From Cytauxzoon felis (Eukaryota > Apicomplexa > Aconoidasida > Piroplasmida > Theileriidae): a stretch of 64,000 bases of DNA. The stretch is from contig JAIQCW010000066.1 of assembly GCA_020283715.1 (NCBI GenBank), positions 86,740 through 150,739 on the forward strand, written 5' to 3'. The number at the start of each line of letters is the position of its first letter. The first letter of the stretch is position 1. The position numbers and the translations under genes were made by a program. Of the stretch, positions 46,501 to 56,669 are shown one piece after another. The notes under the pieces are model-generated. The model had not been told where the DNA came from. It did no database searches and saw only the letters and a list, made by a program, of their open reading frames with translations.

Positions 46501-48968
46501 ATCTACATGGTATGGTCATTGATAAATATGGGAAAAAAATGTCAAAATCAATAGGTAATACCATCAATATACAACAATTCATCAATAATATCAAAGCTAA
46601 TATTCATACACTACATACTCAACATGAAATCCAATCCAACTCTTCTCCACCTGATGCCCAATCCAACTCGCGTTCTCCTGCAGAGAGCTCTTCTCCACCT
46701 GAGGTTACAACCAGTGTTGGTCTTGCAGACAGCTCTTCCAACTACCTATCCCTAAAGGGTGATGCCACTCCCGGAGATCGTGGCGGAAGTATAGTTATTG
46801 GACCTCAAGTGGAGACCTCAAGTGGAAGTGAAATACCTGGAAGCGATCCACGGGAGCTGGAAGGGGAAGTAAATAGAGAAGGCCGTCTGCAGGACGAAAA
46901 TAAAGTTGGAGATGAAGTTGGTAGTAGGATGGAAATGGATTGGACATCAAGTGGAGAAGATGCTGTAATGGGGTATTCTGGGGATAAAAAACACTATAAT
47001 TATAATCTGTCCCATGATTCAGATAATAAACCCCATTATGAACTTGGTATAGAAGGTGGTGATGAAGGTAGTGATGGATCATCGAAGTGTAGTGATGGAT
47101 CATCCATCATGGGAATGATGGAAGATGGTGCTAAGGATGTGTTGGATGTAACCTCAAGTGGAATGAAGTGTAGTACTAGACCTCGAGTGGAACCCGTAGC
47201 TGATCTCAGGGAAGCGGAGGGGGAAATAAATAAGGAAGCTGACGGCAGGACCTCAAGTGGAGGCGAGTGGAAAACCTCGAGTGAAGAATATGGTGCAATA
47301 GAGGGTTATGGTGATAAAAAACTTTATAATATATCTAATAATATTGTGGGTAAGGGATATAATTATGAGGATGTTCTTGTGATATCAAAGTGTAGGTTAT
47401 TATTGAGTAGTATATTTACAAAGTATGATTTTGTTAATAATATGGATGATAATATATTGTGTATAATATATAAATTAGATAATATAATATTATATATGAA
47501 TAAAATATGTAATGAATTAGATATAAAATATATATGGGATATACCAAAGATATATAAATTAAATTATATTGAAGAATTATTTAATAATAAATTAATAGAA
47601 TTAGGTAAAAAAATAACATTTTATATAAAAAATTTTGAATTTAATAAATCATTAATAATAATTTCTAAATTTATAAAATTATTTACAAATTATATAATAC
47701 CATTTAATAAATTTAATAAAAATTATAATATTTCATGGTTAATATATAATTTTATTAATTTATTAAAATTATTAATACCATTTATATCAGATTATATATT
47801 TTATAATAAATTACCATTAAATTTAAATTATATTAATGAATTATATAATTGGCCTATATTTTCTAAAAAAAATTGGTATAATTTTATTGAATTAAATAAT
47901 AATCGTATCAATATTAATCAATTACAATATTATTTCAATAATGACCCACACCTTAAAAATTTTAATCTAAATACCACCTATAATCTAGATGAAGACCCAT
48001 CTGAATCATACACTGATGATGGAGATGAAGAAGATTTATCAGATGTAACAAATATCAACATTAATAAACTACAAAAAGATGCCAATGAATTATTCGGTTA
48101 TAATACAATAAATATCAAAGAATTATTAAATGATGATAATAATAATGATATAATCACCACAATCAATGATAGCTCTTTAAATTATACCACACACGATGAT
48201 ACAGCCTCTGATCCCACTCGGCGTGGAGCCTCTTACAATTACCTCCCCGTAAACGGTAATGCCACTCCCGGAGATCGTGGTGAAGGTAGTGATGGATCAT
48301 TCATCATGGGAATGATGGAAGATGGTTCTAAGGATATGTTGGATGTAACCTCAAGTGGAGTACCTGGAAGCGATCTACGGGAGCTGGAAGGTGAGATAAA
48401 TAAGAAGGCCACCACGGCGAGTGGAAGAGGTGAGGTTAGTGGTGTTGGTAAGGAAATGGACTGGACCTCAAGTGGAGAAAATGGGGTAAAAGAGGGTTAT
48501 GGGGATAAAAAACACTATAATTATGATCTACCCCATGATTTAGATAATAAACCCCACGATTCACATGTAGTGTTAGAGGAAGATAGTGATGTAACCTCAA
48601 GTGGAAAACCCGAAAGTGATCTACGGGAGCTTGAGGGGGAAGTAAATAGAGAAGCTGTCTGCAAGACGACCTCAGGTGGAACGGCGAGTGGAAAGACCTT
48701 AGGTGGAGGTGGAGAGAGGCAGAGAATTCGTGATTATTTATCTGTAGATGATGATGGTGAATTGATAGATTTGGAATCATATAATGTATTTGAGTCGATA
48801 ATAGGTAGGATAAGATCACATGTGAATAAAGGTGAGATGGATATAATGATTGAGGTACCGGAGAAACATTTGAATGATATAGAGAATAGTAGGGGATATA
48901 TAGAATATTTAGTTAAATTATCATATAATAAGATACCTAAAATTAAATTTATTACAAGTCATTTTTAA
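43563..48968 (+). CDS. Valyl-tRNA synthetase with targeting presequence and in-frame cassette inserts
   Basis: Exon 1 43563-43650 encodes a hydrophobic leader (MFIILILIFVYYYNAY...NKR); intron 43651-44467 (817 nt, cassettes and element B); exon 2 44468-45070; a proposed 20-nt intron 45071-45090; exon 3 45091-48968; about 1522 aa. Class I motifs: PPPNLTGDLHIGHGMN (HIGH), GNDHAGNG, PWCISRYNWWGLDIP, DTWFTSSLWP, KMSKSIGNT, then an anticodon-binding region and a C-terminal coiled-coil-like tail. This is a ValRS-type set. The leader suggests plastid or dual targeting. Three cassette inserts (about 45640-46260, 46620-47290, 48195-48715), together some 600 residues, sit between conserved blocks. The stop overlaps the antisense kinase gene by 17 bp. 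Confidence 0.85.
43731..44416. repeat. Cassettes plus element B in ValRS intron
   Basis: Several cassettes about 43731-44075 (CCACTCGCCGTGG, two GTCTTGCAGAC copies, GATCG hairpins), element B about 44080-44325 (ORF with one stop), right cassette about 44330-44416 with AAC-GATCTACGGGA-GTT. Confidence 0.85.
45640..46260. repeat. Exonic cassette insert 1 in ValRS
   Basis: Between GLDIPTNN... and the DTWFTSSLWP block. Carries the unusual CCCAAATGGG stem (45745-45754) and the CATCATGGGAATGATG module. Translated as PPEVTSTSIPLAVEASPLEV, GKATPGDRGEGSDG, GSDLRELEGEINKE, VEPAADLREAEGKVNRE. Confidence 0.85.
46620..47290. repeat. Exonic cassette insert 2 in ValRS
   Basis: Lies just after KMSKSIGNT and before the anticodon-binding region. 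CCCTAAAGGG stem at 46750-46759, GCCACTCCCGGAGATCGTGGC, a GATCCACGGGA hairpin and GTCTGCAGGAC. Open in the host frame. Confidence 0.85.
48195..48715. repeat. Exonic cassette insert 3 in ValRS
   Basis: Between the anticodon-binding region and the C-terminal tail. CCACTCGGCGTGG, CCGTAAACGG (48247-48256), CATCATGGGAATGATG, CCACCACGGCGAGTGG, AGT-GATCTACGGGA-GCT and GTCTGCAAGAC. Open in the host frame. Confidence 0.85.
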
Positions 48969-51900
48969 ACCATAAATTAGTAAATGTTTTTAAATCTATA
49001 TTATACCATGGTAAATGTTCTATATTTTCACCATTATATTCATAAGTTTTCCAATCTGGATGTATAGTTTTTATATAACCAACATACATTTCTATTAATA
49101 CTCTAAAAAATATAGTCTCAAATTTATTATCCCATTCTATATCTATAGGTTGACCTTTTGAATCATCTAATGACCATATAGAATTTGTATGTGATATAGC
49201 CTTCCTTCTTCTATGTGTTGTACGTATCTGACTCTTAATCTCTTGTATATTCGGATATTGAAAAAATGTAGATGATGGTAATTCATCTTCATCATCATTA
49301 CCATTAGATACATCCAATACACTCTTCATATCGTCATCTTCATTATCACTACTCATTGTATCATACTCAGTAGTCACACGACCCTCATACATTACAGTAG
49401 TATACTCAAATAAATCAACATTCAAACGTAACCTATTCGATGTCATCAATGATGTCGCATCCTTCAATTTATACGCCTAATAAATTTCAATCATATAACA
49501 AATATAAACGAGCTCTATCCACCCGAGGTCCAACCGACGACCGTTAGGTCTAGGTCCAATCCTACTCTCTTAGTCCTGCCGTTCCACCTGAGGTTACAAC
49601 CTTGTCTTCCACTCGCCGTGGAGGCTTCTTCTATTTACCTATCTCTAAAGAGTATAGCCACTCCCAGAGATCGTGGCGAAGGTAGTGATGGATCATTCAT
49701 CATGGGAATGATGGAAGATGGTTCTAAGGATATGTTGGATGTAACCTCAAGTGGACCCTAAAGTGATCTCAGGGAACTTGAGGGGGAAGTAAATAGAGAA
49801 GCTGACGGCAGGACGAAGAGAGGTGGACATTTACCTAGACCTAACGGTCGTCGGTTGGACCTCGAGTGGAACGCCTTCGTTATATATAACAAACCTGTTC
49901 GATGGCGAGTTTGATGATATTTTCTAGTTGAGAGGGTGTATCGATATCATTTCTGCAGAAGACTCTGGCGATTTGTTTGAGATTGAGGTGCATAGAGGTA
50001 GAGATTTGTAATAATCTGACGGTAACTTTCATGGTTCTGAGGCATTCTGTACGTATGAGTAGATGTTTTTTTAATTTATCTGCATCTTTATCAGGATCGA
50101 TTGAATAGATGAGATCGAGTTCATCTTGTGAGAATGGTATAGATGATTGTGGCCAATCGAACCAAACAAGATCGATATCAGCTACATCAATAACATCAGG
50201 TAATATTAATCCATGATCTATTGGTATAAGTTTATAACGACTACGTTGTATACTTGATGAACTAGAACTAACAACAAGTATATTACCATCATTTCTATCT
50301 AAATTCATAACCCTTAAATCTAATATACCAATACGATGTACATCAGCTACATTAAATAATGTAGGATTATAATTACCACTTGTACCACGTGGTTCTATAT
50401 ATTCTTGTAATGAACCAGGCTTCCATTTTATACCCAAATCTATAAAATCATTTGTAAATCTTGAATCACAATTATTACGAAATGATGTATGAGTAGCCTC
50501 TACCATCGTTGTCAATGGTACACCACATAAACCACCATATGATGAATCCAATATATAAGCCGCCACCTCACGGCTAGCACCCTCACCAGATAATACACCC
50601 GGACGAAATCCATGCTGATTCATTTTACCCTCATAACCTCTAGGATTAAATGGAGCAAATGCCTCCTCATCTATAGGCTTAAATATAGCACAACATCTAC
50701 GACGCTTATTATACATCAAATACGTTCCCCCTGTAATATATATATGAAGTACTCACTTGAGGTTACATCCAACTCTTCTTCGTCTTGCAGACAGCTACCC
50801 TTATTTACTTCCCCCTCCGCTTCCCTGAGATCAGCTACGGGTACCACTTGAGGTCCAATCATTAACTTCATTTTTACTCCCAAATTTTGAAGGAATTTCA
50901 TAATTTCTGGGGAAACTAGTGACAATATCTCAACCATCATTGGATGTAATTTAAATCTCAATACCTCATTGAAGAGGAATTTGATGATTGTATCTAATTT
51001 ACTCAACCTCATTTCATTCCAATTTATATCCATTGAGATATCTCTTCAAACATATATTCCGTCACTTTAATCGTATCTCATCGAAATAAGGTTTATAACC
51101 TAGAGTGTAACCTGGAAGCGATCTACGGGAGCTGGAAGGGGAAATAAATAGAAGAGCTGTCTGCAGGACGGAGATAAGGTTGTACTAGAAGATGGATTGG
51201 ACCTCGAGCGGTGATATCTTCATGTAAACATACCGGTACCATCCATTGTGAGTTTGGGTTTGATATTATATTTCATGGCGAGTGCGATTTCGTTGATGAT
51301 ATTATTCATTTTGTTATTGATTTTGAGGCTTAATGGTCTAATACCTGATGAAGGATTACGTTCTCTTAAACACCAATAAAGTTTATCTTCAATTCTTGTA
51401 GTATTTATATATGAATCCATAGTACGATAATTCGGTAACTCTAGGCATTTATATAAAATACGTAAATCCTTAACCTCTGTGCCATATGGTAATGCCAATT
51501 TCTTAATCAACAACCTCTTTACCATCTGAAAATATTAAAATTTATATATACTGTATATAATTTACAATTGAGGTTACAATCCGCCTCTTCTTTCCACTCG
51601 CCTCCACTTGAGGTCCTGCAGACAGCTCTTCCTTTTACTTCCCCTTCCAGCTCCCGTAGATCGCTTCCAGGTATTCAATGTTTTATGTTCTTCCGTATAC
51701 CTTATTTAAAATAGCCATTGATCAGTTTTTAGTATGTTCTTTGCAGCAATTACAGAGCATACGATCAGTTACACTTGTCGAGGAATTTTGTTCTGTTAGT
51801 TCTGATCGGGCACTTCCATTATCACTAGACCCGTTTATAACCATTTTAATCAAGCTGACAAAACCTTTACTAGTATTCTTTATTTGTCTAGTACCACTTT

Positions 51901-53092
51901 TGTATGTGTTGATAACACTATCAAGAAATTTGGAAAAATTTTTAATCAGCTCCAAGGGTTTACAATGACACCCTGATGTCTTCAATACCTTCGTATATTC
52001 CTCAACGAGTCTAATAAAGCGAGACGTTTGACAATATTCGCATTTCTTTTCCTTACATTCACATGGAGTAGTTTGGGATTCTTGTGTAGTTCCATTATTA
52101 ACACTATTAACTAGATCCGTAAAATCCTTAACTTGAGTACAAAATGTGGATATAGATTGACAATTCTCAGAATTACCATTACTACAACCACATCCGTTAC
52201 CTCCATTTTCTTTATTGCAACACATAATTTTGCATAATTTATTAAAGACATTATCATTAGTAGCTGTAGAGTCTGGACAATTACATTTTTGTCCATCGCA
52301 ATTACATTCTGTACCTTTACATTCTGTACTTGAAGCTTCAGGAGTTGTATTACATGTTGCAGGAATATTAGTAGTAGCACAGCTAGTTTCACCCTCAAGT
52401 TTCTCCAATTTCTTAGCCGCTGTAAACATCTTCTTATATTTATCAAACACCTTTTCAACCTTATCCTTATTACAATTAGATTCAATTGAATACCTAGTTT
52501 TGCGACATGTATACTCATCACCCAGTTTACATTTCTTTGCCTCCACCTTACCGACAAACCTCATGCAATTGAACATCCGCAGTCTACATAACCTAAGTGG
52601 AATACCCGCAGCTGATCTATGTGAAGCGAAGGGGGAGGTAAATAAGGAAGCTGTCTGCAAGACGACGAAAGGTGGAGATGAAGAGTTGGATTGGACTTCA
52701 GGTGGAAGTGGATAGATCTGACTATGCTTTGGCTAGTTCAATGAGTTCTCTCTGGTATGGGAGGAGTGGAATGGATCTCGAGAATTACAAAATTATGATA
52801 AGTGCCCTTTGGTAGAATATATAATCATTATATTTCCAATATGAATTTGTGATTGTAGCTTTAAAAGGGCTAGATACAGGTGAATAGATGTGTCTCTTTG
52901 TTGGCGGCGGGATAATGTGTAAAAATTACATACCTGTATATCGTAAAATGGATAGATACGTAATGCTCCATGTCGAGTACCATTTAATTCATATAAAATG
53001 AATCTAACAGAATGATCTTGCGATGAATTGATTAATGCATTATGTGTACTATAATAATTTTGCTGTGATATTCTTAATCCACCAGACGACAT
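48952..53092 (-). CDS. Phosphatidylinositol 4-kinase gamma-like kinase with ubiquitin-like domain
   Basis: Exons 53092-52934, 51525-51234, 50730-49895, 49476-48952; 603 aa, all phases fit. The N-terminal ~110 residues form a ubiquitin-like fold split by the 1408-nt intron (RFILYELNG...YPFYDIQ | MVKRLLIKKLALPYGTEVKDLRILYKCLEL..TMDSYI). The kinase part matches plant PI4K-gamma/UbDK: DGTGGTYLM, CAIFKPIDEEAFAPFNPRG, GEGASREVAAYILD, LDLRVMNLDRNDGN (catalytic), LIPIDHGLILPD, WFDWPQSSIPFS. A C-terminal extension of ~180 residues after the kinase is unassigned. Lipid or protein substrate is uncertain; plant relatives were reported to phosphorylate proteins. Introns hold a complete cysteine-rich gene, element B and cassettes. 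Confidence 0.85.
49523..49873. repeat. Cassette block in PI4K-like intron with 20-bp inverted repeat module
   Basis: Within intron 49477-49894. The module GACGACCGTTAGGTCTAGGT occurs at its left end and inverted at its right end (ACCTAGACCTAACGGTCGTC), just inside the TIRs. The same module is at 581-605 in the LeuRS intron. Confidence 0.9.
50755..51215. repeat. Cassette - element B - cassette composite in PI4K-like intron
   Basis: Within intron 50731-51233. Left cassette about 50755-50860, element B about 50865-51098 (antisense ORF intact), right cassette about 51100-51215. Confidence 0.85.
51567..51680. repeat. Cassette bordering intronic cysteine-rich gene (3' side)
   Basis: CCACTCGCCTCCACTTGAGGTC, CTGCAGACAG and CTCCCGTAGATCGC hairpins, within PI4K-like intron 51526-52933. 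Confidence 0.75.
51722..52660 (-). CDS. Cysteine-rich family gene nested in PI4K-like intron
   Basis: Family blocks in order: MFNCMRFVGKVEAKKC, YTCRKTRYSIESNCNKDKVEKVFDKYKKM, CNTTPEASSTECKGTECNC, VFNKLCKIMCCN, NCQSISTFCTQVKDF, CECKEKKCEYCQTSRFIRLVEEYT, and a final MLCNCCKEHTKN-stop. The natural start is probably the ATG of MFNCMRF (near 52576); the ORF is open further upstream into cassette sequence. It ends just where other copies continue into CLKDGYKCGISH, so it is truncated. Same strand as the host gene, cassettes on both sides. Contains CGC/TGC-rich cysteine pairs spaced CxC and CC, suggesting a disulphide-rich extracellular protein, but no signal peptide is seen. Confidence 0.65.
   Translation of the reverse strand: MQTASLFTSPFASHRSAAGIPLRLCRLRMFNCMRFVGKVEAKKCKLGDEYTCRKTRYSIESNCNKDKVEKVFDKYKKMFTAAKKLEKLEGETSCATTNIPATCNTTPEASSTECKGTECNCDGQKCNCPDSTATNDNVFNKLCKIMCCNKENGGNGCGCSNGNSENCQSISTFCTQVKDFTDLVNSVNNGTTQESQTTPCECKEKKCEYCQTSRFIRLVEEYTKVLKTSGCHCKPLELIKNFSKFLDSVINTYKSGTRQIKNTSKGFVSLIKMVINGSSDNGSARSELTEQNSSTSVTDRMLCNCCKEHTKN
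52585..52712. repeat. Cassette bordering intronic cysteine-rich gene (5' side)
   Basis: CTGATCTATGTGA hairpin, GTCTGCAAGAC hairpin and GGACTTCAGGTGG end. Confidence 0.75.
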
Positions 53093-53151
53093 TTGTAATT
53101 TCAATACATTATTAATATAATATATATATATATAAATAAATAAATAAAAAA

Positions 53152-53436
53152 TTATTGTGGTAATGTAGATTTATTATTGGATTCTAAATCGCGCTTACGT
53201 AAAATTATTAACACGCCCCAAATTATTGACCATATCCATCCTACAACTGGTAATATGAATTGTAGCGCACCAATAATTATATCTTCAGTACAATCATTTG
53301 AAAAACCAGATAATATTAAACCCCAACCAAATAGTACTAGATTTAATATACCACATACATAAACCTTTAATGGCTTGCCATGAATCGGCACATTTACACT
53401 TGTAATTTGATCTAAAACTGATTTAAATGACACCAT
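53152..53436 (-). CDS. Small membrane protein, SPEC3/Stum-like
   Basis: 94 aa from the first ATG (MVSFKSVLDQITSVNVP). Two hydrophobic segments, VYVCGILNLVLFGWGLILSGF and IGALQFILPVVGWIWSIIWGVLII, with a Cys in the short loop. The spacing and the VGWIWSIIWG motif resemble the SPEC3/Stum domain of membrane and ciliary proteins. Basic tail RKRDLESNNK. The frame is open further upstream without ATG, so an extra 5' exon is possible. Function in protists unknown. Confidence 0.6.
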   Translation of the reverse strand: MVSFKSVLDQITSVNVPIHGKPLKVYVCGILNLVLFGWGLILSGFSNDCTEDIIIGALQFILPVVGWIWSIIWGVLIILRKRDLESNNKSTLPQ

Positions 53437-54077
53437 TTGAAATGAAACTAGAGATTGAAATAAAGAGTCAGAATAGTTTGTTGCTGACTTCAAAAACAGG
53501 ACAACTGCCGATAAAATTGATAAACTAAGATTACAAATATAACAAGCAACGTAAATTTGATAAAATTAAAATTACAAATACAACAACTGTCTTGAAATTA
53601 CAGAGAAAATAAACACCACAATGTCCCTACCCACCGTTACGCGTACAGAGACCATACGGAAAAAAGTACCCGATACGCAAATTTTAAGATTATAAGACAC
53701 CCCATTGTCCTAAATATAAGTCTTCCATAGAAAATTATAACCAAAGTCCCTCTTACATTAAACTTTCATACAGGTCTTCTTTTCCACTGCATGGAGCTCC
53801 CCACCTGAGGTCCAATCCACCTATCTCTCTCGCATTTCCACCTGTGGTCGTCCTGCCGTCAGCTCTTCTATTTACTTATCTCTAAAGAGTAAAGCCACTC
53901 CCAGAGATCGTGGCGATGTCAATCCGGAAGAACGTGAAGAATAGTACTGGACCTCAAGTGGAACCCGCAGCTGATCTCAGGGAAGCGAAGGGGGAGGTAA
54001 ATAGAGAAGCCTCAACGGCAAGTGGAATAGAGGAGGTTGATTAGATCTCAGGATAATAATATTTGTAATATATGATT
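53437..54077. repeat. Intergenic region with cassettes
   Basis: Cassettes about 53785-54050: CCACTGCATGG, CTGCCGTCAG, CTCTAAAGAG, GCCACTCCCAGAGATCGTGGC, a piece of the CCGGAAGAACG repeat, CCCGCAGCTGATCTCAGGG. 53437-53784 holds no gene I can see. Confidence 0.75.
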
Positions 54078-54902
54078 TCATATATAATCATTGAATGGTC
54101 TCATGGGTGTTGATGAGAGTGTGTGATTAAATGCATCATCTGTATGTAGTAGTGAATTTATGGGACTGTTTAGATTTTTATATAGATAATTAGATCCGCT
54201 TTGTAGATTTAGTGGTGTATAATTCATAGAATTTTTCTCCCATGAGAATGGCGATATTAAACCATTAGTATTACTATTGTTATTATTAATAGTTGGTGTC
54301 TCTACTGTTTTATATTCATTATAGTATTCATTTCCTGGTATAAATGATGATAAAAATTGATCAGCATAATTGAAATTATTATTAATATCAAATGGTGATC
54401 TACAAGTTGTATCATTTGTCTTTGGTGAACGTCTAGATGATAATGGTAATAGACTTGTAATAGGATTACTTAATCTATTATCATTCCTATAATATTCAAA
54501 TGTATCTAAACTATTAGTATTATTATAATATCCTTTATCATCATTACACATTGTAGGTGTAGCTTCATACATTATTATATCTTCATCATCTTCTTTAAGA
54601 TTAGTTTTATGTATCATAGATGTATTACAACTCTTTATATTACGTATCAACATCTCTAACTCATGTGTAGACATTATACAACTCTCATTACTTAATGAAT
54701 TTAAAAATGGATACATATCATATAATGACTTATCAACTGTAGATGGTAATGAATAAATATCATTATTAAAACATCTAGTACTCTTTAATATCTCTTTAAC
54801 ATCTACATATAAAAATCTATACATATCCATATCCATATTACACAACATTTTATTAATCTCAAATTCCATACAATTATTCCTCCATAAATTCTCTAACTCC
54901 AT
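54078..54902 (-). CDS. Unknown Asn/Ser-rich protein, 274 aa
   Basis: Single exon from MELENLWRNNCMEFEINKML. The first ~100 residues look folded (MDMYRFLYVDVKEILKSTRCF...DMYPFLNSL...STHELEMLIRNIKS), the rest is Asn/Ser/Tyr/Pro-rich and probably disordered, with repeated SP/TP sites (SPFDINN, SPINSLL, TPMRPF). No domain recognised, no signal peptide or membrane segment. Composition is like that of apicomplexan nuclear or signalling proteins. Confidence 0.6.
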   Translation of the reverse strand: MELENLWRNNCMEFEINKMLCNMDMDMYRFLYVDVKEILKSTRCFNNDIYSLPSTVDKSLYDMYPFLNSLSNESCIMSTHELEMLIRNIKSCNTSMIHKTNLKEDDEDIIMYEATPTMCNDDKGYYNNTNSLDTFEYYRNDNRLSNPITSLLPLSSRRSPKTNDTTCRSPFDINNNFNYADQFLSSFIPGNEYYNEYKTVETPTINNNNSNTNGLISPFSWEKNSMNYTPLNLQSGSNYLYKNLNSPINSLLHTDDAFNHTLSSTPMRPFNDYI

Positions 54903-55028
54903 TGTTTACTATATTTATATATATATCTTACATCCATATATTAAAATATCATACACTTGGGATTTATACACTGGGGTGTGAATCATCATCATAGCCAATA
55001 CATCAATAACACTCATACACAATTAATA

Positions 55029-56080
55029 ATGCTATCATTATTTATAATAAATAAACATGGTAGTTTAATTTATTATAAGGTATTTATTCTTTCATCATTC
55101 ATCATTAACTTCCAGAATATAAATGGCAATAATAGTCTATCATCCAATGATAACATCAGATTAGCTAGCACATTACACGGCCTCTCAACCATCTCACTCA
55201 AATTGTGTATGCCAAAATCTGATAATAATATCATACCCAAACCCAAAGGTTAGTTTTATTATCCAATCTCTCAATTTTATAGGCATCAACTATATCGAGT
55301 CCGACACTTTCCGATTGCAATGCCTTGAAACTATTACAGGTAAGTTATACAACCATAGTTATTTTATTACCATATCCCCAATGCCAAAACTAACGCAGTT
55401 AGCTCTTCACCTGAGGTTACAACCTTATTTTCCACTCGCCGTGGTGCCTCCTTTATTTACTTCCCCTCCGCTTCCCTGAGATCAGCTACGGGTATTCCAC
55501 TTGAGGTCCAATCATTAGTTTCATTTTTGCCTCTGAAATTTGAAGGAATTTCATCATTTCTGGGGAAACTACTGAAGATTGTGAAATTACTATTGAATGA
55601 AATATAAATCTCAATACTTCATTGAAAAGGAATTTAATGATTGTATTGAATTTGCTCATCCTCATTTAATTCCAATTTATATTCATTGAGATAACCTTTC
55701 AAACATGAATTCCGTTACTTTAGTCATATCTCGTCGAGATTAGGAAACAACCTCAAGTGGAACCCGAGAACGATCTACGGGAGTTTGAGGGGGAAATAAA
55801 TAGAGAAGCTGTCTGCAAGACGACCTCAGGTGGAGTGGACAATATCTTGCTTTTATAATTTTTTGTTTAAATTATTAATTTCTGAATAGGTTTATGTATA
55901 TTTATGATAAGTGATATGGATGGTCCATCTCGTGGTCATATGGATATAATATTGAATAATATTTATGAATTGTATAGTGATTATGTTCAAAAGTGTCCAT
56001 TTCATCAGATAGATATGCCGATAAGATCACAATTATTTGAGGATCAGATAACAATATATTTTAAAGATTGGTTGAGTTAA
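55029..56080 (+). CDS. TRAPP complex subunit 4 (TRAPPC4/Trs23)
   Basis: Exons 55029-55248, 55283-55339, 55890-56080; 155 aa. ER-Golgi tethering complex subunit with a longin-type fold. Matches TRAPPC4: N-terminal FIINKHGSLIYY, LASTLHGLSTIS, IESDTFRLQCLETITG then FMISDMDG...LNNIYELYSDYVQKCPFHQIDMPIRSQLFEDQI, ending at the usual place. Shorter than the ~219-aa human protein because the PDZ-like insertion is missing, as in yeast-type short forms. Intron 2 (550 nt) holds cassette, element B, cassette; intron 1 is 34 nt. Confidence 0.9.
55407..55838. repeat. Cassette - element B - cassette composite in TRAPPC4 intron
   Basis: Left cassette about 55407-55512, element B about 55515-55745 (ORF with one stop), right cassette about 55750-55838 containing AAC-GATCTACGGGA-GTT. 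Confidence 0.85.
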
Positions 56081-56093
56081 AATAAATTATGTT

Positions 56094-56507
56094 ATGATGG
56101 ATTGGAGATGTTTAGGATATATTTGTTGTATAACAAGTAGTTTTAATTGTGTATTATTTCAGGTTTTATTTATATATTTGGATTGTAAAAGTATAGTAGA
56201 GATACCTCCAGAGATTATACCAAGTGCTAGATATGCTTGTTTAACATGTGGTATTATACATTTAATAATTTTATTGATATCTATTGGTTATCTTAAAGGT
56301 TTAATTAAATATAATCCAATTCAACATTCATTAAGATTATTTAATTTTGTTGGAAGACATGGTCCTGTATCTGGTCCATTAAGGTATACGATGTTTACTG
56401 AAGATATTAATACTGAACCTGAAAGTTTTCAAGATGATTATAGTGATATTAACAACACTAACATTACAGATAGAAAAAACACATTAGAAATGATTGATCT
56501 TAATTAA
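56094..56507 (+). CDS. Unknown small membrane protein, 137 aa
   Basis: Starts 13 bp after the TRAPPC4 stop. Two or three hydrophobic segments (LGYICCITSSFNCVLFQVLFIYL; YACLTCGIIHLIILLISIGYLKGLI) then a hydrophilic acidic tail rich in Asp/Asn/Glu. No family recognised. The tight spacing leaves little room for a promoter, so it may be co-transcribed with or overlap the TRAPPC4 3' UTR. Confidence 0.6.
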   Translation: MMDWRCLGYICCITSSFNCVLFQVLFIYLDCKSIVEIPPEIIPSARYACLTCGIIHLIILLISIGYLKGLIKYNPIQHSLRLFNFVGRHGPVSGPLRYTMFTEDINTEPESFQDDYSDINNTNITDRKNTLEMIDLN

Positions 56508-56669
56508 TTTACATTCTCTTTATATAATATTATAATTGTCAGTTGAGTTTTTCTTGTATCTTACCTCACCTACACAATGTCTATCATATGGGCATAATGT
56601 TTAATTAATATTACATATTTAAATCACAGATAAATATAAATTTAATTCTATTTAATGTGAATTTAAAAA

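Noticed and set aside
53103..53150. TATATATA/TAAATAAATA run as a telomere or origin signal
   Set aside because: Simple AT microsatellites are expected at this base composition; no telomere repeat was seen.
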